7,183 nt of DNA from positions 1-7,183 of the forward strand of contig CAYFXA010000011.1 of NCBI GenBank assembly GCA_964347135.1, read 5' to 3'. Positions 1-6,506 of the stretch are shown piece after piece; position 1 is the stretch's first letter; each line of letters begins with the position of its first letter. The notes beneath the pieces were generated by a model that was not told where the DNA came from, did no database searches, and was given only the letters and a program-made list of their open reading frames with translations. This DNA is from CAYFXA01 sp964347135 (GTDB lineage Bacteria; Patescibacteriota; Microgenomatia; PFEM01; JAHIFH01). Made by a program: the position numbers and the translations under genes.

Positions 1-2
1 TG

Positions 3-2267
3 AATTATCAAAAAAGTACTATTCAGGGAACTAAATATGAAGATATCAATGCCAATGGAGTCCATGATTATTTGTTTCCACCCTTTGAAAACAATCTTCT
101 AAACGGTTGGAAAATTCGCTTGTATGATGAAAACTGGAATTATCTTAGTGAGACAACCACTGCTCATCTTGGTAATCAAGGTCAGTATCGCTTTGAAGGC
201 CTTGATCTAGGTACTTATTACGTCTGTGAGGTTCTTCAAGCTGGTTGGGATCAAACTGGACCATTAGAGGGAGCCGGCAGTGTTGATAATAGTCATAGTC
301 CAACAGGGGATGGTTTGGGAGTCTTTAATGGTTCCGGAGACCTTAGTGAGGGTGGAATTTGTTGGCGAACAGAGATTAATGAATCTGGTCAAACTCGAGG
401 CTGGTTAAAGTTTGGTAACTTCGAACTAGGTAAGATTAAGGTTTGTAAATATGAGGATTTGGATGGTGATGGAGAACTTGATGCAGGTGAACCAGGAATG
501 CAAGGCGTAACAATAAATCTATCTAAGAAAAGCGGAATTTGTTTGCCTATGATAGGTTGCATTTGGTTGCCGTTCGATTCTGGTGAAACTGACGTAGATG
601 GTTGTTATGAATTTGATGGTCTAACTTATGGAGATTATCGTGTTTCTGAGATTATTCCACTTTTCTATTATCAAACTTACCCAACTAACCCAAATTACCA
701 TCGGGTTTTAGTTGAGTCTGGTACTGATACAGAAGTTTATTTCTTAAATGCACCTTATGAGCCCGAAATCTCAATTGCCAAAGAAAACGATAAATCAGGA
801 GGAGCCACCACCGGAGACATTGTTAATTACACTCTAACCTTAACCAATGGACCAGTTCCTCTTATTGTGGATGTGATTGATGTTCTTCCTGAAGGATTTA
901 CCTATGTTGCTGGAAGCGGTAAAGTTGATGGAGCCCTCCACGAACCAACGGTTTCAGGAAATACTCTAACTTGGAAGGATCTTAGTTTTGGTCCTGACCA
1001 AGAGAGAGTCATTACCTATCAAGCTGAAATTGAAGACAGCCAACCAGCCGGAACTTATTACAATTTGGCTACCTGCCGAGGTGAAACGGAAGGTGAGATG
1101 TTTGTTCGTTACATGGAACCTCTTACAGCCAATTGCGATGTTGTTGAATCAAGTGTGCCCATTGGTCGAGGCTTTGCTTACAGTACCTCGGTTGGTGGGC
1201 AGGTTTTGGGAGAGGCAGTGGTTCTAGGAGCAGCCACTGGTTCACCAACCTTTTTATTACTCATTGCCTTGTTAATGATTCTCAGCGGAATTGCTATCTT
1301 AAATTACAAGAGAATTAAAAAAGTGCTAAATAAATTGGGTTACAAAAAATTATTCAAGAGTTTCTTCATTGCTCTTGGTTTGCTAGTTTTTTCCGTTGGT
1401 CTGGTTAGGGCGGCTACTTTAGTGGTTAAACTTAATGAACTACCAGAATACATTAATTACGACCCATTTGATATTTACTACACGGCTATTCAAACAGAAG
1501 GTAAGCCAGTTGAAATTAAAGCCTTTATGAATAAAGATGGTCAGTCTAAGTTCGAATTTGGCACTTCCAATCAAACTTCAGGCAGTTTTACGGTTGACAG
1601 TGCTTCGCTTTCTGGTGATGGCAAGTACTATTTCTTGGTCAAAGCAACGAGTGGTGGGGTAACGGTTCAGAGCGCGGAGGAATCAGTTATCCTTGACCGC
1701 GAAGAACCCAGCCCAGTGAGTAATTATCGAAAAGAAAAGATAGGCAGTAAGAAATATAGACTTTGTTGGAGAACTCCTAACGAAGACGACTTTAAAGAAG
1801 TTCTTGTTTATCGCTCTGATAAAACAGAATTTGATGCTGACCACAGCACTCAGGTAGCGGGAATTGGCGGTTCCAAGGATGAAGAGAAATGTTGGGAAAA
1901 CGATGTCCCCGAAGACAAAGACTATTATTATGTTACTCGAGTCGTTGACAAGGCTGGAAATATCTCCAATGTGGTGGGTGATTCTGAAGCAACGGAAGTA
2001 AAGGTTATTCAAGAGTTTGTTTCACCCACACCGATTGCTCTTCCAGTTGTTAGTCCTGCGCCAACAGGGGAAGCAGAGGAAGTTGAGGAAGGACAGATTC
2101 TTGGTGGTGAAGCTCCCGAAGAAACGCTTGCTCCAGGAGCCTTAGGCGGTTTAAGCCAAACGGTTTCCGAAACGGTTACCGGACTTGGTCCCTGGAAAAC
2201 CTTGGGCTTAATCATTGTGGGTGGAGGAATAATTGGCTTAATCATCTACTTCTTCAGGCGTCGTTAA
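3..2267 (+). CDS. Multi-domain surface protein (SdrD-B-like, DUF11-like, Ig/FN3-like), 5' partial, apparent fusion of two membrane-anchored proteins
   Basis: The frame is open to the left edge; the TTG at 72 is not a start, because the codons before it complete an SdrD-B-like motif (GTKYEDINANG). The visible part is 754 residues, numbered here from nt 3. Residues 1-140 are one SdrD-B-like module. A second starts near 145 with an EF-hand-like loop at 152-163 (D-x-D-x-D-G-x-x-D-x-x-E). Residues about 255-380 resemble DUF11 (TGDIVNYTLTLTN). After a GQVLG/VLGAATG linker comes helix 1 (416-433), a lysine-rich loop, then helix 2 (454-471), which looks exactly like a signal peptide ending in VRA-A. 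Ig-like and FN3-like beta domains follow (about 472-670), then a Pro/Glu-rich linker with QILGG, helix 3 (733-751) and a terminal RRR. Predicted topology is outside, cytoplasmic loop, outside, cytoplasmic tail. Likely an adhesin or envelope protein; the ligand is unknown. No LPxTG sortase signal is seen. Confidence 0.85.
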   Translation, partial: NYQKSTIQGTKYEDINANGVHDYLFPPFENNLLNGWKIRLYDENWNYLSETTTAHLGNQGQYRFEGLDLGTYYVCEVLQAGWDQTGPLEGAGSVDNSHSPTGDGLGVFNGSGDLSEGGICWRTEINESGQTRGWLKFGNFELGKIKVCKYEDLDGDGELDAGEPGMQGVTINLSKKSGICLPMIGCIWLPFDSGETDVDGCYEFDGLTYGDYRVSEIIPLFYYQTYPTNPNYHRVLVESGTDTEVYFLNAPYEPEISIAKENDKSGGATTGDIVNYTLTLTNGPVPLIVDVIDVLPEGFTYVAGSGKVDGALHEPTVSGNTLTWKDLSFGPDQERVITYQAEIEDSQPAGTYYNLATCRGETEGEMFVRYMEPLTANCDVVESSVPIGRGFAYSTSVGGQVLGEAVVLGAATGSPTFLLLIALLMILSGIAILNYKRIKKVLNKLGYKKLFKSFFIALGLLVFSVGLVRAATLVVKLNELPEYINYDPFDIYYTAIQTEGKPVEIKAFMNKDGQSKFEFGTSNQTSGSFTVDSASLSGDGKYYFLVKATSGGVTVQSAEESVILDREEPSPVSNYRKEKIGSKKYRLCWRTPNEDDFKEVLVYRSDKTEFDADHSTQVAGIGGSKDEEKCWENDVPEDKDYYYVTRVVDKAGNISNVVGDSEATEVKVIQEFVSPTPIALPVVSPAPTGEAEEVEEGQILGGEAPEETLAPGALGGLSQTVSETVTGLGPWKTLGLIIVGGGIIGLIIYFFRRR
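1311..1337 (+). other. Fusion junction with A6 tract between two surface-protein modules
   Basis: Six consecutive A residues (1317-1322) lie in the basic loop directly after the first C-terminal anchor helix. In the given frame the codons read through. Removing one A gives a TAA at 1327-1329, and adding one A gives a TAA at 1331-1333. In-frame GTG (1323) and TTG (1335) codons could start a second protein whose N-terminus would be a normal signal peptide. There is no convincing Shine-Dalgarno before either. The site could be a genuine gene fusion, a slippage site, or an assembly/sequencing indel that joined two genes. Confidence 0.5.
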
Positions 2268-2273
2268 CTTCAC

Positions 2274-2302
2274 TTGACTTAGATTCAGGCTTGACCCATA
2301 AT
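2274..2302 (+). promoter_or_regulatory. Sigma70-type promoter of the CAP-domain gene, predicted leaderless
   Basis: The -35 is TTGACT (2274-2279) and the -10 is CATAAT (2297-2302), with a 17-bp spacer. The usual start point, seven bases after the -10, is 2309, the A of the ATG itself. No Shine-Dalgarno precedes that ATG, which agrees with a leaderless transcript. TTGACC recurs at 2291 and 2302. Confidence 0.65.
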
Positions 2303-2308
2303 TGACCT

Positions 2309-3232
2309 ATGAACCTGCTCGAATGGGCGAGGCATTTTTTCGTTCCTCGCCATTCAAATAATCAAAAAGCCAAAATTCTTCATCCCTCAACTCTCTCGGT
2401 TATTGTTGCTGTTTTTCTGGTTTACCAATTTGCGATTAACTTTTACCTTTTAATTCAACCCTCTATTCTTGGCTATGCTTCAAATATTACTCCAGAACAG
2501 GTTATTGAACTAACCAACCAAAAGCGATTAGAAAACGGTTTAAAACCCTTAACCATTAATGGCAAACTTAATGAAGCCGCTCAAAGAAAAGCAGGTGATA
2601 TGTTTGCTTTTGATTATTGGTCTCATAATTCGCCTTCGGGTCGAGACCCTTGGTCTTTTTTTCGAGAAGTGGGTTACAAATATCAATATGCTGGTGAAAA
2701 TCTGGCAAGAGACTTTATGAATTCAAGTTCGGTGGTTGATGCTTGGATGAATTCACCCACTCATCGGGATAATATTCTTAATTCTCATTATCAGGAAACT
2801 GGTTTAGCCGTTGTTAATGGCACTCTTGATGGTGTAGAAACAACCTTGGTGGTTCAGCTCTTTGGCACGCCAGCACCAGCACCAGTGGCCCAACAACCCA
2901 CCGTGACTGCGCCAACGCCTGCATCTTCGCCAACACCAACTCCAGAAGTGGGTGAAGCCGCAACAATTGAAGAAAAAATTGAGATTGCCCCAGTAGCAAT
3001 TGCCCAGGCAAAAGAAGGAACAACAGCCGCTCCCGTAACTTCGCCTTTTGCTTTAACTAAAAGTTTGGTTGTTCTAATCCTGGGAATTGTTTTAGGGGCT
3101 TTGATTTTAGATGTCTTTTTGGTTCATCAAAAGAAAATCGTTCGTCTTTCTGGACGTAATTTGGCTCATCTAATTTTCATTACCATGTTATTACTCGCAG
3201 CTGTTTTAACTACCCAAGGAGCGATTTTATGA
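2309..3232 (+). CDS. Membrane-anchored CAP/SCP-domain (YkwD-like) extracellular protein
   Basis: A 307-residue protein with a short basic cytoplasmic N-terminus (HFF.P...NN..AK.LH), helix 1 at about 28-50, and then ILGYASNI leading into a CAP domain (about 60-185). The CAP signature is complete: SHNSPSGRDPW with H106, GENLA with E130, W-x-x-SPTHRDNILN with H152, and ETGLAV with E163. These match the two His/two acidic residues of the CAP cavity. A Pro/Thr/Ala-rich linker (about 186-240) leads to two more helices (about 249-270 and 284-305). The CAP domain is therefore predicted outside, tethered at both ends. Bacterial CAP proteins are secreted, but their biochemical activity is mostly unsettled, so no reaction is assigned. 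The start is chosen because the ATG sits six bases after a good -10. The 3' end overlaps the next gene by ATGA, so the two are probably made together. Confidence 0.9.
   Translation: MNLLEWARHFFVPRHSNNQKAKILHPSTLSVIVAVFLVYQFAINFYLLIQPSILGYASNITPEQVIELTNQKRLENGLKPLTINGKLNEAAQRKAGDMFAFDYWSHNSPSGRDPWSFFREVGYKYQYAGENLARDFMNSSSVVDAWMNSPTHRDNILNSHYQETGLAVVNGTLDGVETTLVVQLFGTPAPAPVAQQPTVTAPTPASSPTPTPEVGEAATIEEKIEIAPVAIAQAKEGTTAAPVTSPFALTKSLVVLILGIVLGALILDVFLVHQKKIVRLSGRNLAHLIFITMLLLAAVLTTQGAIL
2316..2340 (+). terminator. Possible intrinsic terminator of the surface-protein gene, inside the start of the CAP gene
   Basis: TGCTCG (2316-2321) can pair with CGAGGCA (2328-2334) with one bulged G and a six-base loop. 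It is followed at once by six T (2335-2340). The stem is short and it lies in coding sequence, so the call is tentative. It is the only hairpin plus T-run downstream of the surface-protein stop at 2267. Confidence 0.35.
2321..2355. repeat. Inverted repeat (11-bp arms, one bulge) in codons 5-16 of the CAP gene
   Basis: GAATGGGCGAGG (2321-2332) and CCTCGCCATTC (2345-2355) are reverse complements apart from one extra G, with a 12-base loop containing T6. The left arm shares the CGAGG segment with the right arm of the smaller hairpin at 2316-2334, so the two structures cannot form together. Confidence 0.6.
3216..3221 (+). promoter_or_regulatory. Shine-Dalgarno AAGGAG of the 85-residue membrane protein
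   Basis: AAGGAG lies in the last codons of the CAP gene, seven bases before the ATG at 3229. It supports this start, which overlaps the CAP stop as ATGA. Confidence 0.75.
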
Positions 3233-3486
3233 AAATGACCAAAGATTTAAAACACTATTTAGCTCTGATTGCTTTTTTGTCTATCAGTTTGGCTTTGTTT
3301 TTAGTTTTTAACTTTAATCGCCAGATTCAAATGGGAATTACTTTAATAATGGCCGGAGGCTATATTATCTGGGGAGTTGTTCATCACTCAGTTAAAAAAG
3401 AACTTCATCCCAGAATCATTTCAGAATATATTTTGGTGGCAACAGTAGCGAGTATCGTGGTGATTTTTCTTCTGATGAGGACTTAG
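3229..3486 (+). CDS. Small three-helix membrane protein of unknown function, coupled to the CAP gene
   Basis: An 85-residue protein with three predicted membrane helices at about 10-28, 34-51 and 66-83. Between helices 2 and 3 is a short loop, WGVVHHSVKKELH, with three histidines (52, 53, 60) and several lysines. I do not assign it to a characterised family. From memory, similar short proteins with an HH...LH loop recur in CPR genomes, but that is not shown here. Its start overlaps the CAP stop by four bases and it has its own AAGGAG, which argues for translational coupling and perhaps a shared complex in the membrane. The stop overlaps the stop of the opposing GH57 gene. It could be an accessory subunit of the CAP protein or simply co-transcribed. 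Confidence 0.85.
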   Translation: MKMTKDLKHYLALIAFLSISLALFLVFNFNRQIQMGITLIMAGGYIIWGVVHHSVKKELHPRIISEYILVATVASIVVIFLLMRT

Positions 3487-4730
3487 TCTTGTTTTTTGAT
3501 TAGTTTTTTTCCAATTTCAATTGCTTTTAAAGCATGTTTATAACAAAAGAGGCGGCGTTCAGGAACGGGATTCCAACCTCGGCCATCACTGTTTTCCGCT
3601 AGGAGTAAATGATGCCAGCCTTCTTGGGCTTTTTTAGAATCTCCGGCCCGGATTAGATAAGACCGAGCTTCGTCACAAAGACGGTTAAGTTTTTTGTCAT
3701 CAGGATCTTGATCCCAAACTTTTAATGACCTGTCTGGCGCCCAACTGCCGGTTCTCAGATAAACTTTTTTTTTGGGTGGATTTTTTTTGAGGTAGTCTGT
3801 TGGGGTAAGTAGTTTTACACTTTCTTCATTAGTTGCCCAGTTGACGAAGTCTAAAAAAGTTTCCACAGGAATTGAGGCAGGTATGTTGCCCTTGAATCCA
3901 ATGAGCTCAAAATCACTGCCAAAGGGAATGACTAAGCCCTTAACTTTTTTTGATTTAGCCATTTTCTTAAGTCTTTTTCGAAAACGATTTGGGCTAAAGA
4001 GCCACCGAAAAGCTTTGGGTGCAGCAAGACTAGCGCCAAAATAGAGTGGTGTCCAAACTTGCTTCATTAAAACAGCTTGTATCTCTGTATCAGCGCCTTT
4101 AATGATAATTGGCTCAAAATCGGGGTTGTTAACGTCATGACGGAATTTCAAAGCTAAGGCTGGTAAGCTAATAATTTGTTTCAGAATAGAGGCAGTGAAA
4201 AAATGCATCCCTCTTTCAGTAAAACCAATTGGTTTTCTTTCGATAGAGACTGATTCTCCGGCGGCAGTTTGAGACAAAACCAAGTGGTCATAATCAATCA
4301 TGGTCCAAGAAAAACCAAATTTCTTTAAAATCGGAGCTAAATTTGGACTCCAAGCCGCTTCAGGCAGAAAGAATCCCTTTGGCTTCGTTACTCCTAAAAG
4401 CCGGTCTAAAAGACCAAGATGTCTTTTAATATGGAGATTGATATCAACTTCTTGGATAAGAGGAAGAATTGGCTGGGAATAAGCAAAACCCAATAATTCA
4501 AATTGTCCATTTTCAACACCCCTTTTAATTAAGTCTATTATCTCAGGATATTCTTTTTCCAAAATTTCAAGAGTCACCCCAGTAAAATTAAAAGCAATTC
4601 TAGATTTAGGGATTTTTAAAAGACCCTTGAGAGTGGGCAAGTAGCTTTCTTTGATAACTTTAGGAATTTCTGTTGGAGGAATTTCAGCGTATTGAAGATT
4701 GGCGTGAAGAATTAAAGATATATTTAACAC
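3483..4730 (-). CDS. Glycoside hydrolase family 57-like protein (alpha-glucan hydrolase/transferase-like)
   Basis: A 415-residue protein if started at GTG 4730. It has the landmarks of the GH57 (beta/alpha)7-barrel: LILHANLQY (H9) in place of the usual HQP motif, GQFELLGFAYSQPILPL (75-91), FFLPEAAW with candidate nucleophile E124, and FGSDFELIG with candidate acid/base D273. A conserved tail (371-415) contains AENSDGRGW and ERR. GH57 enzymes act with retention on alpha-glucans, so intracellular glycogen/maltodextrin handling is the likely role; the exact substrate cannot be read. No signal peptide is present with this start. A longer frame reaches GTG 4778, but its extra 16 residues overlap the end of the neighbouring gene and precede the family's usual N-terminus. 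The chosen GTG is one base after the upstream stop (TAAAGTG), suggesting reinitiation. Confidence 0.82.
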   Translation of the reverse strand: MLNISLILHANLQYAEIPPTEIPKVIKESYLPTLKGLLKIPKSRIAFNFTGVTLEILEKEYPEIIDLIKRGVENGQFELLGFAYSQPILPLIQEVDINLHIKRHLGLLDRLLGVTKPKGFFLPEAAWSPNLAPILKKFGFSWTMIDYDHLVLSQTAAGESVSIERKPIGFTERGMHFFTASILKQIISLPALALKFRHDVNNPDFEPIIIKGADTEIQAVLMKQVWTPLYFGASLAAPKAFRWLFSPNRFRKRLKKMAKSKKVKGLVIPFGSDFELIGFKGNIPASIPVETFLDFVNWATNEESVKLLTPTDYLKKNPPKKKVYLRTGSWAPDRSLKVWDQDPDDKKLNRLCDEARSYLIRAGDSKKAQEGWHHLLLAENSDGRGWNPVPERRLFCYKHALKAIEIGKKLIKKQD

Positions 4731-4731
4731 T

Positions 4732-4950
4732 TTAGTAGAGTAAGAGATAGAGAATAAAAATATCAAAAAGTAAAACACCTAGAATTAATCCGTATTGAGA
4801 AATTCTATACCCCTTCTCTGCGGGGATTTTAAAAACTCCCCGTGTTTTCTTTTCACCCACCCTATCTAAATTGTGATTAATATCAAGATGCCAGAGAGAA
4901 ATTATAAAAAAAGTGTTTAGTAAAATAAGAAAAAAGATTCTTTGAAACAT
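4732..4950 (-). CDS. Small two-helix membrane protein of unknown function
   Basis: A 72-residue protein with hydrophobic helices at about 4-22 and 53-72 and a charged middle (HNLDRVGEKKTRGVFKIPAEKGYR). I do not recognise a family. It is supported as real by an extended -10 promoter just upstream, an AGGAG near the ATG (only one base away, so unusually close), and its stop lying one base before the likely GH57 start. It sits 24 bases downstream of the rtcB stop on the same strand. Both ends probably insert in the membrane, with the middle loop on one face. It could be a membrane partner of the GH57 protein, or an unrelated co-transcribed gene. It could also be spurious, because it is short. 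Confidence 0.6.
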   Translation of the reverse strand: MFQRIFFLILLNTFFIISLWHLDINHNLDRVGEKKTRGVFKIPAEKGYRISQYGLILGVLLFDIFILYLLLY

Positions 4951-4958
4951 ACTCCTAA

Positions 4959-4967
4959 ATTATAACA
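4959..4967 (-). promoter_or_regulatory. Extended -10 promoter for the 72-residue gene and GH57 gene
   Basis: On the minus strand TGTTATAAT is a perfect extended -10 (TGn plus TATAAT). It lies eight bases before the ATG at 4950. The expected start point is about 4952, giving a leader of zero to two bases. No good -35 is visible, which the TG extension can compensate for. Confidence 0.6.
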
Positions 4968-4974
4968 CAATAAG

Positions 4975-6387
4975 TTAGTCTCCCTTAATCACTGCCAAAG
5001 GTCTAAGGCAACAAACTTTTTTACTTAGTTTAGCTTCAACCAGAGTTTCAATTACCAAATTAATGTCTTTGTAAGCCTGAGGTGCTTCATCAGAGATAAC
5101 ATGAAAGGGTTTGTTGTAAAGAATTTCGCCCATTTTCTTTTCAAATTCTTCTTTTTGAATTGTTCTCTTAGCTTCACCCCGACTCATACTCCGTCCTGCA
5201 CCATGATTAATCGAAAAATAGGTTTCTTTAGCATCAGGTAGGCCCACCATCACATAAGAAGAAGTACCCATGCTGCCAGGAACAAGAGAGGGATGGCCCG
5301 TATCTAGATAGTGCTTGGGGTTTTGCTCGTGCCCTGCTGGCAGGGCTCGAGTCGCTCCCTTGCGGTGAACTAAGACCTTTTTTCCTTGATGTTTTTCCCA
5401 TTTGGCAATGTTGTGAGCAACATCATACAAAAGAGTCAATCGCGACTCTTTGTTTTTAAAAACTCGTTTAAAAACATCGCGAACATAATGAGCCATTAAC
5501 TGGCGATTGGCAAAGGCAAAATTAACACAACCGGCCATAGCCGAAAGATAGGCAGAACCAGTGGGGGAGTCAGCGGGTAAGACAGCCAAATTATGAGTTG
5601 GGGCTTTGATCCCATGTTTTGATTCTTCTTTAAAGAATTTATTGGTGTAGTCAATACAGGTTTGATGACCTAAAGCCCGAGAACCAGAATGAATCATGAC
5701 ACAAATTTGGTTTTCAAAAAGCCCCCACTTTTTGGCTAAATCTTTGTCAAAAACTTTCTCCAAAACTTGAATTTCAATGAAATGATTCCCTGAACCAAGA
5801 GTGCCAACCTGTTTTTCGGCTCGTTTAATCGCCCTTTCAGAAAGATGTTGAGGATCAGCGCCAGATAATCTACCATTTTCCTCAATTGACTCAGTGTCTT
5901 TTCTTTCGCCATAGTTTTTTTTAATCAAAGCTTGGGCACCATGATAAATAATGTCTCGAAAAGGAAGGTTGGGAATAGTTTCCCGCCGTTTTTGTCCCAA
6001 ACCAACCGGAATCTCTCTTTGAATTCTGTTCATCAGCAATCTCAATAATTCCTGAGAAAAAACCTTGGGATCATATTTTAATTGACTAGAAAGCAAACGC
6101 ACCCCGCAATTAATATCCATGCCCACCGCCCCTGAAGAAACAATCCCATCAGCGGCCATTACTCCACCAATGGGCAAACCAAATCCCTCATGAACATCTG
6201 GCATGGCGACTACCGGAGAGATGAGTTTTGGTAAAGAAGCGGATTGAACTAGTTGTTCTAAAGAACGGTCTTCTTTAACGTGTTCTAAAAGTTCTTCCTT
6301 AGCATAAACAATGGCGTCAGCTTTCATTTGAGGCAATCTCTCCACCTGCCAACGATTCACCCCAATGTTTTTCAATTTAACTTCCAT
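4975..6387 (-). CDS. rtcB: RtcB-type RNA ligase (RNA-splicing ligase)
   Basis: A 470-residue protein when started at ATG 6387. RtcB joins RNA 2',3'-cyclic phosphate or 3'-phosphate ends to 5'-OH ends using GTP and Mn2+, in tRNA splicing or RNA repair. Conserved blocks are all present: MPDVHEGFGLPIGGV (62-76), GMDINCGVRL with metal ligands D91 and C94, GTLGSGNHFIE with H202, IHSGSRALGHQ with H233, YDVAHNIAK with H325, and NHGAGRSMSR with H395, the expected guanylated histidine. Length is normal for the family. A TTG at 6402 in the same frame is rejected as start, because it lies upstream of and overlaps the promoter region. No archease gene, the usual cofactor, is in view. Transcribed away from the PUR gene; the 72-residue gene follows after 24 bases and may share its transcript. 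Confidence 0.96.
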   Translation of the reverse strand: MEVKLKNIGVNRWQVERLPQMKADAIVYAKEELLEHVKEDRSLEQLVQSASLPKLISPVVAMPDVHEGFGLPIGGVMAADGIVSSGAVGMDINCGVRLLSSQLKYDPKVFSQELLRLLMNRIQREIPVGLGQKRRETIPNLPFRDIIYHGAQALIKKNYGERKDTESIEENGRLSGADPQHLSERAIKRAEKQVGTLGSGNHFIEIQVLEKVFDKDLAKKWGLFENQICVMIHSGSRALGHQTCIDYTNKFFKEESKHGIKAPTHNLAVLPADSPTGSAYLSAMAGCVNFAFANRQLMAHYVRDVFKRVFKNKESRLTLLYDVAHNIAKWEKHQGKKVLVHRKGATRALPAGHEQNPKHYLDTGHPSLVPGSMGTSSYVMVGLPDAKETYFSINHGAGRSMSRGEAKRTIQKEEFEKKMGEILYNKPFHVISDEAPQAYKDINLVIETLVEAKLSKKVCCLRPLAVIKGD

Positions 6388-6393
6388 GGTTTC

Positions 6394-6421
6394 ATTATAC
6401 AATATTGCCCCTTGACAACAA
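6394..6421 (-). promoter_or_regulatory. Promoter of rtcB, predicted leaderless
   Basis: On the minus strand TATAAT (6399-6394) is followed after exactly six bases by ATG 6387, so the expected start point is the A of the start codon. A weak -35, TTGTTG (6421-6416), lies at a 16-bp spacer. A better-looking TTGTCA (6418-6413) is only 13 bp away, too close. No Shine-Dalgarno precedes the ATG. Confidence 0.6.
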
Positions 6422-6440
6422 TTTTCAGAATTGTTTTAAT
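6412..6440 (+). promoter_or_regulatory. Promoter of the PUR-like gene, divergent from rtcB
   Basis: A consensus -35, TTGACA (6412-6417), a 17-bp spacer and a -10 TTTAAT (6435-6440) with a TGT extension at 6432-6434. The predicted start point is near A6447, giving a leader of about 60 bases that contains a strong Shine-Dalgarno. It overlaps the -35 region of the rtcB promoter on the other strand. Confidence 0.7.
6417..6435. repeat. Inverted repeat in the divergent rtcB/PUR promoter, possible operator
   Basis: AACAATT (6417-6423) and AATTGTT (6429-6435) form a perfect 7-bp dyad with a 5-base spacer. It fills the space between the -35 and -10 of the PUR promoter and covers the rtcB -35 region. 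A protein bound there could control both genes. AT-rich dyads can arise by chance. Confidence 0.35.
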
Positions 6441-6490
6441 AAATTTAGTGCGTTCCGAATAAAACCCGAAGAAGTGCCAAGAGAGTAGGG

Positions 6491-6500
6491 AAGGAGGTGA
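6491..6500 (+). promoter_or_regulatory. Full-length Shine-Dalgarno of the PUR-like gene
   Basis: AAGGAGGTGA is complementary to the 16S rRNA 3' end over ten bases. GGAGG ends nine bases before GTG 6507. It decides the start, since an in-frame TGA (6498-6500) lies just upstream and the next in-frame ATG (6531) has no such site. Confidence 0.85.
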
Positions 6501-6506
6501 GAGAAA

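Noticed and set aside
72..74. TTG as start of the large surface protein
   Set aside because: The open frame extends to the left edge and the upstream codons complete a recognisable repeat; no Shine-Dalgarno precedes it.
988..1227. 79-codon plus-strand frame inside the surface-protein gene
   Set aside because: It overlaps DUF11-like coding sequence in another frame, with no start signal and no protein-like features.
1197..1250. LPxTG-type sortase signal before the first anchor helix
   Set aside because: The sequence is VLGAATGSPTF; it resembles the placement of such signals but lacks the motif, and a basic loop plus another helix follow instead of the protein end.
1683..2245. Two minus-strand frames opposite the surface-protein gene
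   Set aside because: They are antisense images of the Ig/FN3 and linker coding regions; no ribosome binding site or recognisable domain.
2870..2950. Short tandem repeat in the CAP gene linker
   Set aside because: It is imperfect Pro/Ala/Thr codon repetition typical of extracellular linkers, not a distinct DNA repeat.
2814..3023. 69-codon minus-strand frame opposite the CAP gene
   Set aside because: Its Leu/Gln-rich composition is the reverse of the Pro/Ala/Thr linker.
3478..3497. Intrinsic terminator between the convergent genes
   Set aside because: The palindrome GACTTAGTC has a one-base loop and leaves at most a four-pair stem before the T6, too weak to call.
3841..4482. Two plus-strand frames opposite the GH57 gene
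   Set aside because: They are antisense images of a well-supported conserved gene.
4731..4778. Extra 16-residue hydrophobic N-terminus on the GH57 protein as a signal peptide
   Set aside because: It is the out-of-frame image of the AT-rich end of the 72-residue gene, and the family N-terminus begins at LNISLILHANLQ.
6388..6402. TTG 6402 start for RtcB, adding five residues
   Set aside because: It lies upstream of the TATAAT at 6399-6394, so would not be in the predicted transcript; ATG 6387 fits family N-termini.
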